27,039 nt of DNA from Treponema_I sp045616125. GTDB taxonomy: Bacteria; Spirochaetota; Spirochaetia; Treponematales; Treponemataceae. The translations under genes were made by a program, and so were the position numbers. Shown one piece after another: positions 7,401-16,296 of the stretch. Each line of letters begins with the position of its first letter. The first letter of the stretch is position 1. The stretch lies in NCBI GenBank assembly GCA_045616125.1, contig JAZLGC010000015.1, forward strand, positions 1 to 27,039. The letters are read 5' to 3'. The notes below the pieces were generated by a model. The model did not search any database, was not told the origin of the DNA, and saw only the letters and a program-made list of their open reading frames with translations.

Positions 7401-8147
7401 ATGAGTTCACCCTACCAGTCATTAAAAGAAGAAGCTTTTGAAGCCAATATGGAAATTCCCAAACGTGGTCTTGCTATTTATACCTGGGGTAATGTTTCTG
7501 CCTATGATAAGGCAAAAGGCGTTTTTGCCATCAAACCATCTGGAGTTCCCTATGACACCATGAAGGTTGATGATATCGTTGTTCTGGACCTTGACGGCAA
7601 CAAAGTTGAAGGTTCCATGAATCCTTCTTCAGATACTCCAACTCATATCCAACTGTACCGCAACTTTCAGGATATCGGTGGTGTTACCCATACCCACTCA
7701 CCTCATGCAACCAGTTGGGCTCAGGCTTGCCGTGGTATTCCCCTTTTAGGAACCACCCATGCTGACCATGCAGCAAATCCTGTTCCCTGCACCCCAATGA
7801 TTACAAAAGAACAGGTTGAAAAAGCCTACGAAGATGAAACCGGTATCCTTATTGTAAACACCTTCCTCCATCCCGAAACCGTAAAAGCTGTAGACTGCTA
7901 TGGTGTACCACTGAAACCACTGGTTCCATCTGAAAATCCGATGGTTCTTGTTGCAGGTCACGGACCGTTTACCTGGGGTGCCAATGCTGCAAAATCAGTA
8001 TATAATGCAGCTGTGCTTGAAGAGATTGCACGCATGGCCTGGATTACCCTGCAGGTAAATCCTGACATCATTAAACTTCCTGACTACGTAGTAAACAAAC
8101 ATTACCAGCGTAAGCATGGAAAAAATGCCTATTACGGACAGAAATGA
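7401..8147 (+). CDS. araD: L-ribulose-5-phosphate 4-epimerase (AraD)
   Basis: A 248-residue class II aldolase/AraD-family enzyme, slightly longer than the E. coli protein. Zinc-ligand histidines are seen as H97 and H99 in THTHSPHATSWAQA and H187 in AGHGPFTWG; the THADH and PCTPMI segments are also family-typical. It interconverts L-ribulose 5-phosphate and D-xylulose 5-phosphate, the last step of L-arabinose catabolism before the pentose phosphate pathway, in the cytoplasm. Start chosen at ATG 7401 because AGGAG (7390-7394) precedes it and the protein then begins with the conserved MSSPYQSLKEEAFEAN; the frame is open upstream to 7323 but that part lies across the promoter and operator. The stop overlaps the next gene's start as ATGA. 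Confidence 0.92.
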   Translation: MSSPYQSLKEEAFEANMEIPKRGLAIYTWGNVSAYDKAKGVFAIKPSGVPYDTMKVDDIVVLDLDGNKVEGSMNPSSDTPTHIQLYRNFQDIGGVTHTHSPHATSWAQACRGIPLLGTTHADHAANPVPCTPMITKEQVEKAYEDETGILIVNTFLHPETVKAVDCYGVPLKPLVPSENPMVLVAGHGPFTWGANAAKSVYNAAVLEEIARMAWITLQVNPDIIKLPDYVVNKHYQRKHGKNAYYGQK

Positions 8148-9238
8148 CCAGATGTAACCTGAGAAAAGCAGAATCAGCAGGTTCTGCTTTTTTTATATTT
8201 TTACTGCTACTTTTTCTTACTGCCTGTTCCAAAGGATCTTCTGCTAAAACTGTCACTTCCAGCGGAATTAAGAACAACAGTATCTTTACTACCAGCTCTG
8301 TTAATGAATCTTCACAGCCTGAACTTATTGTCGGTTTTTCTCAAATTGGTGCCGAAAGCGCCTGGAGAACCTGTAACACAGAATCAATGCAGACCGCTGC
8401 AGAGGAAGCCGGCATTAAACTGCTATATGCCAATGCTGAACAAAAACAGGAAAACCAGATAAAAGCCATCCGGTCGTTCATTGTCTATCAGGTAGATGTT
8501 ATTGTTTTTGTTCCCATTGTGCAGGATGGCTGGGACAGTGTTTTAAAAGAAGCCCGCGATGCTGGCATACCAGTTCTTATTACTGACCGCAAAATCAATA
8601 CAACAGATCCCTCCCTCATTGCTGGCCATCTTGGAACCGATGGTTATGCAGAAGGCCAGCGGGCAGCCCGGTTCCTTCTTGAAAAATACCATGACGCACC
8701 TTCTGATCGGCAACTGACTATACTTGAACTACGTGGAACCGACGGTGCATCCATTACCACAGACCGGTATGACGGATTCCGTGAAGTTATTTCTGCTGAT
8801 CCCCGGTTCTCTATTGTATACAGTGAATGCGGCGACTATCTCCGTTCCCGCGGAACAGAAATTGGGTATCAGATTATGTCTGCTACCAAAGATGCACACC
8901 CTGGGGAACTTTGGGCAAATGGTCAGAAAATCGATATTATTTATTCCCATAATGATTCCATGACCCTTGGTTTTATTCAGGTAATGCGTGAATACGGTAT
9001 TCATCCCGGCAGCGACGTTACCATCGTTTCTGTCGATGCAGAACAGGCTGCCATAAATCTTCTGAAGCAGGGAGAAATCAACTGTGTTGTTGAATGTAAT
9101 CCCAAAATGGGAGAACAGGCCATGTCTTTGATACAATCCCTTGGTCAGGGTAACCCTATTCCACGTGAAAATAAAGTATATGAACGTGTCTTTTCCGAGT
9201 GGGATGACCTGTCCGACTTGCCACCCCGCGGATATTAA
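8144..9238 (+). CDS. YtfQ-like sugar-binding lipoprotein, probable sensor subunit of the following two-component system
   Basis: A 364-residue protein with a lipoprotein signal: basic N-terminus, hydrophobic core FFIFLLLLFL and lipobox LTAC with Cys28. The mature part is a periplasmic-binding domain strikingly similar to E. coli YtfQ, the galactofuranose/arabinose-binding protein: VGFSQIGAESAWR, EQKQENQIKAIRSF, GWDSVLKEARDAGIPV, and IYSHNDSMTLGFIQ. It is not beside transporter genes but is directly coupled to a histidine kinase one base downstream, matching three-component systems such as AraP-AraS-AraT of Geobacillus and XylFII-LytS of Clostridium, where a binding protein presents the sugar to the kinase. 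The start overlaps araD (ATGA), lacks a clear ribosome site, and the signal peptide is encoded across a terminator-like hairpin. Confidence 0.85.
   Translation: MTRCNLRKAESAGSAFFIFLLLLFLTACSKGSSAKTVTSSGIKNNSIFTTSSVNESSQPELIVGFSQIGAESAWRTCNTESMQTAAEEAGIKLLYANAEQKQENQIKAIRSFIVYQVDVIVFVPIVQDGWDSVLKEARDAGIPVLITDRKINTTDPSLIAGHLGTDGYAEGQRAARFLLEKYHDAPSDRQLTILELRGTDGASITTDRYDGFREVISADPRFSIVYSECGDYLRSRGTEIGYQIMSATKDAHPGELWANGQKIDIIYSHNDSMTLGFIQVMREYGIHPGSDVTIVSVDAEQAAINLLKQGEINCVVECNPKMGEQAMSLIQSLGQGNPIPRENKVYERVFSEWDDLSDLPPRGY
8164..8194 (+). terminator. Terminator/attenuator inside the start of the sensor-lipoprotein gene
   Basis: AAAAGCAGAA (8164-8173) and TTCTGCTTTT (8182-8191) form a perfect 10 bp stem with an 8-base loop, followed by T to 8194. 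It sits 16 bases after the araD stop but inside codons 7-17 of the overlapping lipoprotein gene. It probably ends most araD transcripts and lets a fraction through to the sensor genes. Confidence 0.65.
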
Positions 9239-9239
9239 C

Positions 9240-10697
9240 ATGAAACTGCATAGTCTCATACCGTTCAGCAAAAGTCTAAAAAAAACTCTCTGGGTATCTT
9301 ACTCTTTCATTATTGTTGTTATGATTCTGCCCACTGTCTATTTTTCAATAGTATCATCCCAGCATACCCATCAGTATGACACTATCATAACTAACGTCAG
9401 CCGCGCCAACCGGTTGAATCAGATAGTAAAAATCGATATTTCCAACGAAATCTGGGATATTGTTGCCGGAAAAAAGGCGTTCTCCAGCGGCCGCCAGTAT
9501 GAAATCATCAAAAACATTAACGATACCATTACCCAGATGATGGAAACAACTCTGGATGAAAACAACCGCCAGGTTCTTGTGGTTTCAGCACGTACCTTGC
9601 GAACCCTTGAACGATATGTAGATCAGTTAGGAACTCAGATTCTGCAGAATGCCAGTGTTGCCGATAACGAAAAGGTTCTGGAAGATATCCGCGGCGTTTG
9701 TTCCCTCCTGTATGATATTCTTCAGGACTTTATCGTTTCTGAAATTGAATCGGCGGCCATTACAAACGAGCACATTAAAACAGCTAACCGAAATGCCATG
9801 ACTTTTCTTATCATCATCATCATAACGGTTTCTGTATTCGCCCTATATGCCTTTATTTTCATCCTTAATGCCATCCGCCGCCCAATCCGCGATATGCAGG
9901 ATCTTTCAACCCGCATTGCTCAGGGAGATCTGGAAGCCCGGACCGAACTTGCTCCAATAGAAGAACTGGAAGGGCTTTCTGACAATCTTAACCAGATGGC
10001 CGGTAAGATTCAGGATCTTATAGACCAAAATACTCTGGAACAGAAAAACCTGCAGAAAGCAGAAATGAAGACCTTGCAAGCCCAGATAACACCCCACTTT
10101 CTCTACAATACCTTTGATACTATTATCTGGCTTGCTGAAAGTGAAGAATACGAAAAAGTCATTGAAATTACCCGTGCCTTTTCTGACTATTTCCGAATTT
10201 CCTTAAGTAAAGGACATGAATGGATTACTTTTGAAAATGAATTCCAGCATGTCCAGAATTACCTTAAAATCCAGAAAATCCGGTATCGTGATATCCTTGA
10301 TTACACTTTGGATTTTGACGATTCCCTTAAATCCTCCCGTGTTCTTAAACTCATCTTCCAGCCACTGGTAGAAAATGCCATTTACCACGGAATAAAAAAC
10401 AAACGAGGTAAAGGACTTATATCTGTTTCAGCTCACCGTATCGAAAAAAACGGGCAATATTATGCTGAATGCTGCGTTGAAGATAACGGCATAGGTTTTA
10501 CTCCGGAACGGCTTCAACAGGTTCTGCTGGAACTGCACAAAACCGGCGATAATGAAACCCTGACAGCAACCTATGGTCTGTATAACGTGAATAAAAGGCT
10601 TACTTTGTATTATGATAGTACCGTCAAGCTTTACATTGAAAGCGAACTTCGTAAAGGTTCAAAAGTATTGTTCACCATTCCATTAAAAGAAATCTAA
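9240..10697 (+). CDS. Sensor histidine kinase, YesM/LytS-like (His_kinase PF06580)
   Basis: A 485-residue membrane kinase. Transmembrane helix 1 covers about 17-37, an extracytoplasmic region follows to about 180, then helix 2 (about 180-205, FLIIIIITVSVFALYAFIF), a HAMP linker (RRPIRDMQDLSTRIAQGDLEAR) and a short coiled coil. The phosphoacceptor is His286 in QITPHFLYNT; the ATP-binding domain shows the N-box LVENAIYHG (Asn379) and G1 box VEDNGIGF (Asp415). The start is ATG 9240, one base after the lipoprotein stop; the longer frame from 9141 would overlap the lipoprotein by nearly 100 bases. No strong ribosome site is visible, consistent with translational coupling. The extracellular domain is the likely docking surface for the sugar-loaded lipoprotein, and the kinase should phosphorylate the next gene's product. 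Confidence 0.9.
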   Translation: MKLHSLIPFSKSLKKTLWVSYSFIIVVMILPTVYFSIVSSQHTHQYDTIITNVSRANRLNQIVKIDISNEIWDIVAGKKAFSSGRQYEIIKNINDTITQMMETTLDENNRQVLVVSARTLRTLERYVDQLGTQILQNASVADNEKVLEDIRGVCSLLYDILQDFIVSEIESAAITNEHIKTANRNAMTFLIIIIITVSVFALYAFIFILNAIRRPIRDMQDLSTRIAQGDLEARTELAPIEELEGLSDNLNQMAGKIQDLIDQNTLEQKNLQKAEMKTLQAQITPHFLYNTFDTIIWLAESEEYEKVIEITRAFSDYFRISLSKGHEWITFENEFQHVQNYLKIQKIRYRDILDYTLDFDDSLKSSRVLKLIFQPLVENAIYHGIKNKRGKGLISVSAHRIEKNGQYYAECCVEDNGIGFTPERLQQVLLELHKTGDNETLTATYGLYNVNKRLTLYYDSTVKLYIESELRKGSKVLFTIPLKEI

Positions 10698-10714
10698 TAT
10701 CATGGAGTTGTCTG

Positions 10715-12310
10715 ATGTACAGTGTTTTTATTGTTGATGATGAAGTTATTGTCCGCGAGGGTATCCGAAGCAAAATTGATTGGGATAATCTTCCCTTTAC
10801 TTTTGCCGGAGAAGCTTCTGACGGTGAACTTGCATTATCAATGATTCAGGATATTAAACCTGACATACTTATTACTGACATCAAAATGCCTTTTATGGAT
10901 GGTCTTGAACTTGCAAAGACTGTAAAAAAAATGCAGCCATGGATACGTATTATCATTCTTTCCGGCCATGATGAATTTGATTATGCTAAAAAAGCAATTT
11001 CCATTGGTGTTGAAGACTATATCCTGAAACCTTTCACCTCAGAAGATCTTCTTTCAAGCATGAATAAAATTGCCTGGACTTTGGACAACAAGAAAAAAGA
11101 AATGTCGGATATTGCCCGGCTTAAAAACGAAATTGAAGCATCTTCTGACCTTCTGCGGGAAAAGTTTCTTTCTGACCTGATTCTTGGATCCTTTAACAGT
11201 TCAGAAGCCATTCAAAAAGCCTCTGAACTTTCAATTTCTCTGCTTTCCCGGCTGTATCTGGTTATTGTTTCTGAACTTCACAGCGATACTAATGCTATTG
11301 ATGATCTTATTACGGCAAAATCATGCCTGCTTTCTGCTTCTTCCGATAATCCTGATATCATCAGTTTTTTCATTTCACCATTTACCTATGTATCCATCAT
11401 TAAAGGAACACAGGCAGAAACTCTCGAAGAACAAGCCTATTCTTTTGCCGATGCCATTCAGCATGCCATTTCAAAAAATACCAGCTGTACCATTATAACT
11501 ACCATTGGTACAACCGTTGACCGCACTGCCCTTATCACCAAATCTTACCAGGAAGCAACCCGTATTCTTGAATTCTGTACCGACTTTTCAAAAAACCGGA
11601 TAATCGGCTCTCAGGATATTTCAGACAGTTCTGAAAAGTCTTTCAGTTTTGTGCAGACTGACCCGCTAATGGACCGTCTGAAATATGCCTCTATCAATGA
11701 ATTGGATGACATCATTGAACAATATCTGTCCCTTTTGGGCGAAGATACGTTCCAGTTCAGCGTTATGGCATCTTACCTGTTTATTGACGTTATAATGGCT
11801 GCTTCAAAACTTGTTGAAGATGCCGGTGGCATCATTAAGGACCTGATTCCTGATGTATTAAACCACACGTTTGTTGCTCATGCCGTAGAAAACCGGAATA
11901 CCTTTTCTGAGCAGATCCGTTTCGTTCTTGAAGCTGTCCTTACATTCCGGGATTCAAATCTTCAAGGCCGGTATGGAGATGTTATCCTCAGGGCAAAAAA
12001 ATACATTGATGATAATTTTGCAAACCCTGACATCTGTCTTCACTCAGTTGCAGAAGAAGTTCATTTCAGCCCCAATCATTTCAGTACCATTTTTTCCCAG
12101 GAATGTGGTGTTACCTTCATTGAATATCTGACATCTGTCCGCGTTGAACAGGCAAAACTGCTGCTTGCCAATTCCCAGAAGCGGGCTTCAGACATTGCAT
12201 ATGAAACCGGCTTTAATGATCCGCATTATTTCAGTTACATATTCAAAAAGGCCACCGGCTATACACCACGTGATTACCGCACTGAAATGCTGGAAAACAA
12301 AAATCATTGA
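10715..12310 (+). CDS. Response regulator, receiver plus AraC-type DNA-binding domain (YesN-like)
   Basis: A 531-residue regulator. The receiver domain (1-120) has acidic pair Asp8/Asp9, phosphoacceptor Asp55 in ILITDIKMP, Ser83 and Lys105 in ILKPF. A middle region of about 300 residues with no clear motif is typical of YesN proteins. The C-terminal AraC domain (about 425-525) has two helix-turn-helix units, with SVAEEVHFSPNHFSTIF and DIAYETGFNDPHYFSYIFKK and the closing GYTPRDYR. GGAG (10704-10707) lies seven bases before the ATG, 17 bases after the kinase gene. By analogy with AraT and XylR-type partners it should activate the convergent sugar transporter operon, whose upstream region carries repeated TTACG motifs. 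Confidence 0.92.
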   Translation: MYSVFIVDDEVIVREGIRSKIDWDNLPFTFAGEASDGELALSMIQDIKPDILITDIKMPFMDGLELAKTVKKMQPWIRIIILSGHDEFDYAKKAISIGVEDYILKPFTSEDLLSSMNKIAWTLDNKKKEMSDIARLKNEIEASSDLLREKFLSDLILGSFNSSEAIQKASELSISLLSRLYLVIVSELHSDTNAIDDLITAKSCLLSASSDNPDIISFFISPFTYVSIIKGTQAETLEEQAYSFADAIQHAISKNTSCTIITTIGTTVDRTALITKSYQEATRILEFCTDFSKNRIIGSQDISDSSEKSFSFVQTDPLMDRLKYASINELDDIIEQYLSLLGEDTFQFSVMASYLFIDVIMAASKLVEDAGGIIKDLIPDVLNHTFVAHAVENRNTFSEQIRFVLEAVLTFRDSNLQGRYGDVILRAKKYIDDNFANPDICLHSVAEEVHFSPNHFSTIFSQECGVTFIEYLTSVRVEQAKLLLANSQKRASDIAYETGFNDPHYFSYIFKKATGYTPRDYRTEMLENKNH

Positions 12311-12541
12311 TATCCACCATCAGTTCTACTCTTTTCTCAAAAAAGAAAAGGCCGCTTAAGTAACACTCAAGCGACCTCAAGGAGGAGAAAACCTTTTTGC
12401 CACATCCTTTGCACTTAGGATGCATTGCAAAAATGCAGGGAAAATTCTCTTTTAATATTGCACTTTATTAATAGAGCTTTCCTTTTTTATTTTACGGCAG
12501 TTTTCCGTTGCACTCAGAAAACTGCTGAAAACCAATGTTTA
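12311..12541. other. Convergent intergenic region between response regulator and yjfF-like gene
   Basis: It holds the minus-strand terminator at 12339-12376, a hairpin GCAGTTTTC/GAAAACTGC (12497-12505, 12517-12525) just behind the permease stop, and two small overlapping stems (CATCC/GGATG, 12403-12422; TGCATT/AATGCA, 12421-12437). No plus-strand terminator with a T tract is evident and no gene is seen. Confidence 0.6.
12339..12376 (-). terminator. Terminator of the ytf-type transporter operon
   Basis: On the minus strand GGTCGCTT and AAGCGGCC (plus coordinates 12369-12376 and 12350-12357) pair over eight positions including one G-U, followed by TTTTCTTTTTT. It lies about 165 bases past the yjfF-like stop. 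Confidence 0.75.
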
Positions 12542-13582
12542 TCAGGCTTTTGCTGCCTTATTTTTGCGTGACAGAACGACACTCTGAACAACCAGGAAGA
12601 TACAAATCATCATGGCTACGGTAATGTTGGTCCACCATGCATCATCAAGACCCAGTGAAGATACAATGTTCTTAATGGTTGCCAGTGAAAGTACACCAAA
12701 GAATGTACCTGCAATGTTACCTACACCACCGGTCAGCATAGTTCCACCGATAATTGAAGATGCAATTGCATTCATTTCAGCACCTGCTGCATGAGAAGGA
12801 GCTGCTGAGCCTACATGCATAAAGTAAACAAATCCACCGATACTGGCAATAACGCTACAGATAAAGTGTGCCAGAAATTTTGTACGGCGTACATTGATAC
12901 CAAGCATATTTGCACTCTGCTTATTACCTCCTACAGCATAGAAACTGCGTCCCAGTTTTGTCCATCTAAGCACTACAAACAGAACAATAACAATTGCTAT
13001 TGCTATCAGAACCCCTGGTTCTACATATGCAGGAATATACACACCCTTCTTGGTATACGAACCCATACCGGGAATATAGATACGAAGGTTTTTCAGTGCC
13101 TGGAAACCTGCATGCTTAACATTAAACTGGGTAGCGTTAACAATAGTCGTCATACCTTTTGCAAAGAACATACCCGCAAGAGTTACAATGAACGGCTGAA
13201 TATCAAGAAATGCTACCAGATATCCCTGTACTGCACCAAACAGTACACCAATCATCAGAGCAATCAAAATTGCACCAAATACAGATCCACCTTTCATATC
13301 AAGATGAACGGCACAACTCATACAAACCAGAGCAGTCATGGTACCCACACTGATATCAATACCTCCGGTTATCATTACCAGACTTAACGAACATGACAGG
13401 ATAATCAAAGCTGCATTTTCGTTCAGAATATTAAAAAACTGCTGTGGTTTACGGAATCCAGAACCAAGTACAACAATTGCCAGAATATACATGGCAAAGA
13501 ATACACAAATAGTAATCAGAAGCAGCAGGTTGGTATCATTCAGACCAACTCTCTTTTTTGGACTCAGTGTCTTATCTTTCAT
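12542..13582 (-). CDS. yjfF: Sugar ABC transporter permease, YjfF-type
   Basis: A 346-residue permease of the ribose/galactofuranose (BPD_transp_2) family with about eight to ten hydrophobic segments. Conserved segments include GGIDISVG near residue 72, PFIVTLAGMFFAKG, FYAVGGNKQSANMLGI (the cytoplasmic coupling loop) and the C-terminal IIGGTMLTGGVG with WWTNI, which together match E. coli YjfF closely from memory. With the adjacent YtfT-type protein it should form a heterodimeric channel for a furanose sugar. The start is two bases after the previous stop, with AGG of GCAGGT as ribosome site. It is the last gene of the transporter operon and is followed by two hairpins. Confidence 0.88.
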   Translation of the reverse strand: MKDKTLSPKKRVGLNDTNLLLLITICVFFAMYILAIVVLGSGFRKPQQFFNILNENAALIILSCSLSLVMITGGIDISVGTMTALVCMSCAVHLDMKGGSVFGAILIALMIGVLFGAVQGYLVAFLDIQPFIVTLAGMFFAKGMTTIVNATQFNVKHAGFQALKNLRIYIPGMGSYTKKGVYIPAYVEPGVLIAIAIVIVLFVVLRWTKLGRSFYAVGGNKQSANMLGINVRRTKFLAHFICSVIASIGGFVYFMHVGSAAPSHAAGAEMNAIASSIIGGTMLTGGVGNIAGTFFGVLSLATIKNIVSSLGLDDAWWTNITVAMMICIFLVVQSVVLSRKNKAAKA

Positions 13583-13584
13583 AA

Positions 13585-14661
13585 TTATTTACCTGCCTTC
13601 TTTGATCTGTTTTTTGACAACTTGCTGAAGTAATCACGAACGGTTGGAGAAGAAACTACTACCAGAATAATTACTACAACAGCTTTATAAGCCGGAAGAG
13701 CAGTTGAAGGAACTTCGTATTTGAACAGGGTAGTGGTCAAAAACTGAATAACATAGGCACCCAGAATTGAACCCCACATGTTGAACTTACCGCCACTTAA
13801 GGCATTTCCACCAAGTGCTACTGCAAGAATAGCATCCATTTCAATATCTTTTGCAATTACTGAATAGTTGATGGTTGAAATACGGCTTACTTTAATAAGA
13901 CCTGCAATAGCTACACAGAATCCCAGAATTACGTATGTAATGAATTTAATTAATTCAGGATTAATACCGTTAAGACGTGATGATTCACTGTTGATACCTA
14001 CAGACTGAGAATACAGACCGATAGTTGTAAACTTCAGTGCCAGCCAGGCAACCAGCATACACAGAATTGCAATAAAAATTGGAGTTGGAACCGGGCATCC
14101 TGGCAGGAAGTTTCCAATATATCCAAAACGACCATCATAAATTACCGGCAATTCGTTGTGGTTAACCCAGGCAGCAATGGAACGACCTGCTGTAAACATA
14201 ATCAACGTTGCAACCATCGGTTGAATCTTGAAATAGGCAACCAGAGCACCGTTAAACGCTCCAAAAGCCATGGTAGCAAGAGCAGCAATAATAAATGCAA
14301 GGAATACTGAATGCTGCATTACATCAGGAGTAAGACCAGCATCTCCACACAGAACACGCAGAACGATGGAACCTGCAATAGCGATGGTGGCACCAACAGA
14401 GATATCCTGTCCACCTGAAGCAGCAGTTACCAGTGTCATACCGATAGCAAGAATTACCAGTTCACTGGCATTATCAAGAATGGTAATCAGGTTTCCGGAA
14501 AGAACCATCTGTCCTGAGTTACTCTGTTTCAGAACAACCCTGAAAAATGATGGGTCACCAATAAGGTTGAAAATAACAAGAAATATCAGGGCTGCCAGTG
14601 GAATGAAAATCTGGCTGCGAACCAGAGTTAACAGACCCTTTTTAATCTTCATAACATCCAT
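13585..14661 (-). CDS. ytfT: Sugar ABC transporter permease, YtfT-type
   Basis: A 358-residue inner-membrane permease matching YtfT: ILDNASELVILAIGMTLV, the GGQDISVGATIAIAG loop (Gln in place of the usual Ile), KIQPMVATLIMFTAGR, GLYSQSVGINSESSRLNGI and MDAILAVALGGNALSGGKFN. Start set at ATG 14661, one base after the ATPase stop and nine bases after GGAGGAG (14671-14677); an in-frame ATG at 14682 would overlap the ATPase by 20 bases and has no ribosome site in place. Heterodimer partner of the YjfF-type protein; the complex probably imports an L-arabinose- or galactofuranose-like sugar. Confidence 0.9.
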   Translation of the reverse strand: MDVMKIKKGLLTLVRSQIFIPLAALIFLVIFNLIGDPSFFRVVLKQSNSGQMVLSGNLITILDNASELVILAIGMTLVTAASGGQDISVGATIAIAGSIVLRVLCGDAGLTPDVMQHSVFLAFIIAALATMAFGAFNGALVAYFKIQPMVATLIMFTAGRSIAAWVNHNELPVIYDGRFGYIGNFLPGCPVPTPIFIAILCMLVAWLALKFTTIGLYSQSVGINSESSRLNGINPELIKFITYVILGFCVAIAGLIKVSRISTINYSVIAKDIEMDAILAVALGGNALSGGKFNMWGSILGAYVIQFLTTTLFKYEVPSTALPAYKAVVVIILVVVSSPTVRDYFSKLSKNRSKKAGK

Positions 14662-14662
14662 T

Positions 14663-16189
14663 TTATTTTTCTCCTCCTGCAATGGTGGTCATAATGTGCT
14701 TCTGGGTAAGTTCTTCACCGGTTAATTCACCGACAACTTTCAGGTCACGCATTACAATCAGACGGGAACAAGTCCGGAGCATTTCATCAATTTCAGAAGA
14801 AATGAATGAAACACTTTTTCCTTCTGCAGCAAGTTTCAATACCAGTTCCTGAATTTCCAGTTTTGTACCGATATCGATACCACGGGTTGGTTCATCAAGA
14901 ATCAGATACTGTGGATTAGACAGCAGCCAGCGTCCGAGAATAACTTTCTGCTGGTTACCACCAGAAAGTGCTTTAATAGGTGTTTCGCGGGATGCAGTTT
15001 TAATTTCAAGCAGTTTTATATATTCATCTGCAAAGGCTTCTGCCTGTGCACGGGAAATCGGTTTGAACGGTCCTTTCAATACCTGCAGGGCAAGAATAAT
15101 GTTTTCGCGTACTGAAAGATCACCGATAATACCATCACGCTTACGGTCTTCAGCCAGATAACCGATACCGTTTTTCATTGCATCAATAGGTTTCTTTATC
15201 GATACTTCTTTACCATTCATTTTTACTTTACCGTTGATAACACGGTCAGCACCAAAAATGGTACGTACACATTCACTGCGACCTGAGCCAAGAAGACCAG
15301 TAAATCCGTTAACTTCACCCTTATAAATCTTAAAGTTAAACGGTTTGATTCCGCTGGTACTCTGAATGCTTTCACCTTCATAAACAGGAACTTCATCAGG
15401 ACTATGTTCAATAACTTCATGAACTTTATTCATGCCGGCAAGCTCATCCAGATCTTTACCCAGCATTTTTGAAACCAGCTGAACTCTTGGCAGATCTTCA
15501 ATGACATATTCACCAACCAACTTACCATCACGAAGAACGGTAATACGGTCACATACCTCATATACCTGTTCCAGAAAGTGAGTAACAAAGATAATACCTA
15601 CACCTTTTGACTGCAGACTGCGCATTAATTTGAACAGTTTCTGAACTTCCTGATCATCAAGAGAAGAAGTAGGTTCATCAAGAATCAGAATTTTACAGTC
15701 CATATCTACTGCACGGGCAATAGCAACCATCTGCTGTACAGCAATTGAACAGCTGGAAAGCTGTTGATTTGGAAGGGCAGGAATCTGCAGATCTTCAAGA
15801 ATTTTACCGGCACGAGTATTCATTTCTTTCCAGTTAACACCAGCCCCTTTACCACGGCCAATAAACATATTTTCTGCAACAGTAAGGTTATTACACAGGG
15901 TGATTTCCTGATATACGGTTGCAATACCATTATTCTGTGCATCCTGAGGTGATTTTATAGTAATGGGTTTATCGCAGTTGCCATTATTATCAACTACAAA
16001 AACCTCTCCTTCATCTTTTTCATATACACCGGTTAATACCTTAATCAGTGTTGATTTTCCGGCACCATTTTCTCCCATGAGAGCATGAATCTCTCCTCTG
16101 CGGAGAGTAAAGTCGACATCTTCCAGAGCCTTAACACCAGGGAAGAATTTGCAGATGCCGCGCATTTTCAAAATTATTTCATTTGACAT
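14663..16189 (-). CDS. ytfR: Sugar ABC transporter ATP-binding protein, YtfR-type (two ABC domains)
   Basis: A 508-residue double ABC ATPase of the RbsA/AraG/YtfR class. Domain 1 has Walker A GENGAGKST (39-47) and Walker B ILILDEPTSSLD. Domain 2 has a degenerate nucleotide loop GLLGSGRSE and a normal signature LSGGNQQKVILGRWLL with LILDEPTRGID, as usual for this class. Overall wording (CKFFPGVKALEDVDFTLRRGEI, IFVTHFLEQVYEVCDRITVLRDG, AEDRKRDGII) follows E. coli YtfR. GGAGG (16196-16200) precedes the ATG by six bases. It is separated from the binding-protein gene by a strong hairpin at 16225-16264, which would make ATPase and permeases less abundant than the binding protein. Confidence 0.92.
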   Translation of the reverse strand: MSNEIILKMRGICKFFPGVKALEDVDFTLRRGEIHALMGENGAGKSTLIKVLTGVYEKDEGEVFVVDNNGNCDKPITIKSPQDAQNNGIATVYQEITLCNNLTVAENMFIGRGKGAGVNWKEMNTRAGKILEDLQIPALPNQQLSSCSIAVQQMVAIARAVDMDCKILILDEPTSSLDDQEVQKLFKLMRSLQSKGVGIIFVTHFLEQVYEVCDRITVLRDGKLVGEYVIEDLPRVQLVSKMLGKDLDELAGMNKVHEVIEHSPDEVPVYEGESIQSTSGIKPFNFKIYKGEVNGFTGLLGSGRSECVRTIFGADRVINGKVKMNGKEVSIKKPIDAMKNGIGYLAEDRKRDGIIGDLSVRENIILALQVLKGPFKPISRAQAEAFADEYIKLLEIKTASRETPIKALSGGNQQKVILGRWLLSNPQYLILDEPTRGIDIGTKLEIQELVLKLAAEGKSVSFISSEIDEMLRTCSRLIVMRDLKVVGELTGEELTQKHIMTTIAGGEK

Positions 16190-16224
16190 GGATTACCTCC
16201 ATTTCGTACATAAAATGCTTACAT

Positions 16225-16264
16225 AAAAAACGCGGGACGCGATTCACAGTGAGTCGGTCCCGCG
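16225..16264 (-). terminator. Intra-operon terminator/attenuator between binding protein and ATPase genes
   Basis: CGCGGGAC (16231-16238) and GTCCCGCG (16257-16264) form an 8 bp GC stem with further partial pairing inside, and the minus strand continues into six T (16225-16230). As the ATPase gene has no obvious promoter of its own, partial read-through is the likely mode. Confidence 0.75.
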
Positions 16265-16296
16265 CGTTATTAACTATTCGTTTTTTTTATTGATTA

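Noticed and set aside
9157..9172. Second parS-like site TATTCCACGTGAAAAT
   Set aside because: Three mismatches to the consensus outside the free position, inside a coding region and not palindromic beyond the core.
9141..9239. Upstream extension of the histidine kinase
   Set aside because: It would overlap the lipoprotein coding sequence by nearly 100 bases and adds no family-like sequence; ATG 9240 follows the stop by one base.
12815..13387. Long plus-strand open frame opposite the YjfF-type permease
   Set aside because: Composition (Asn/Thr/His/Tyr-rich, no domain) is that of an antisense shadow of a hydrophobic membrane protein.
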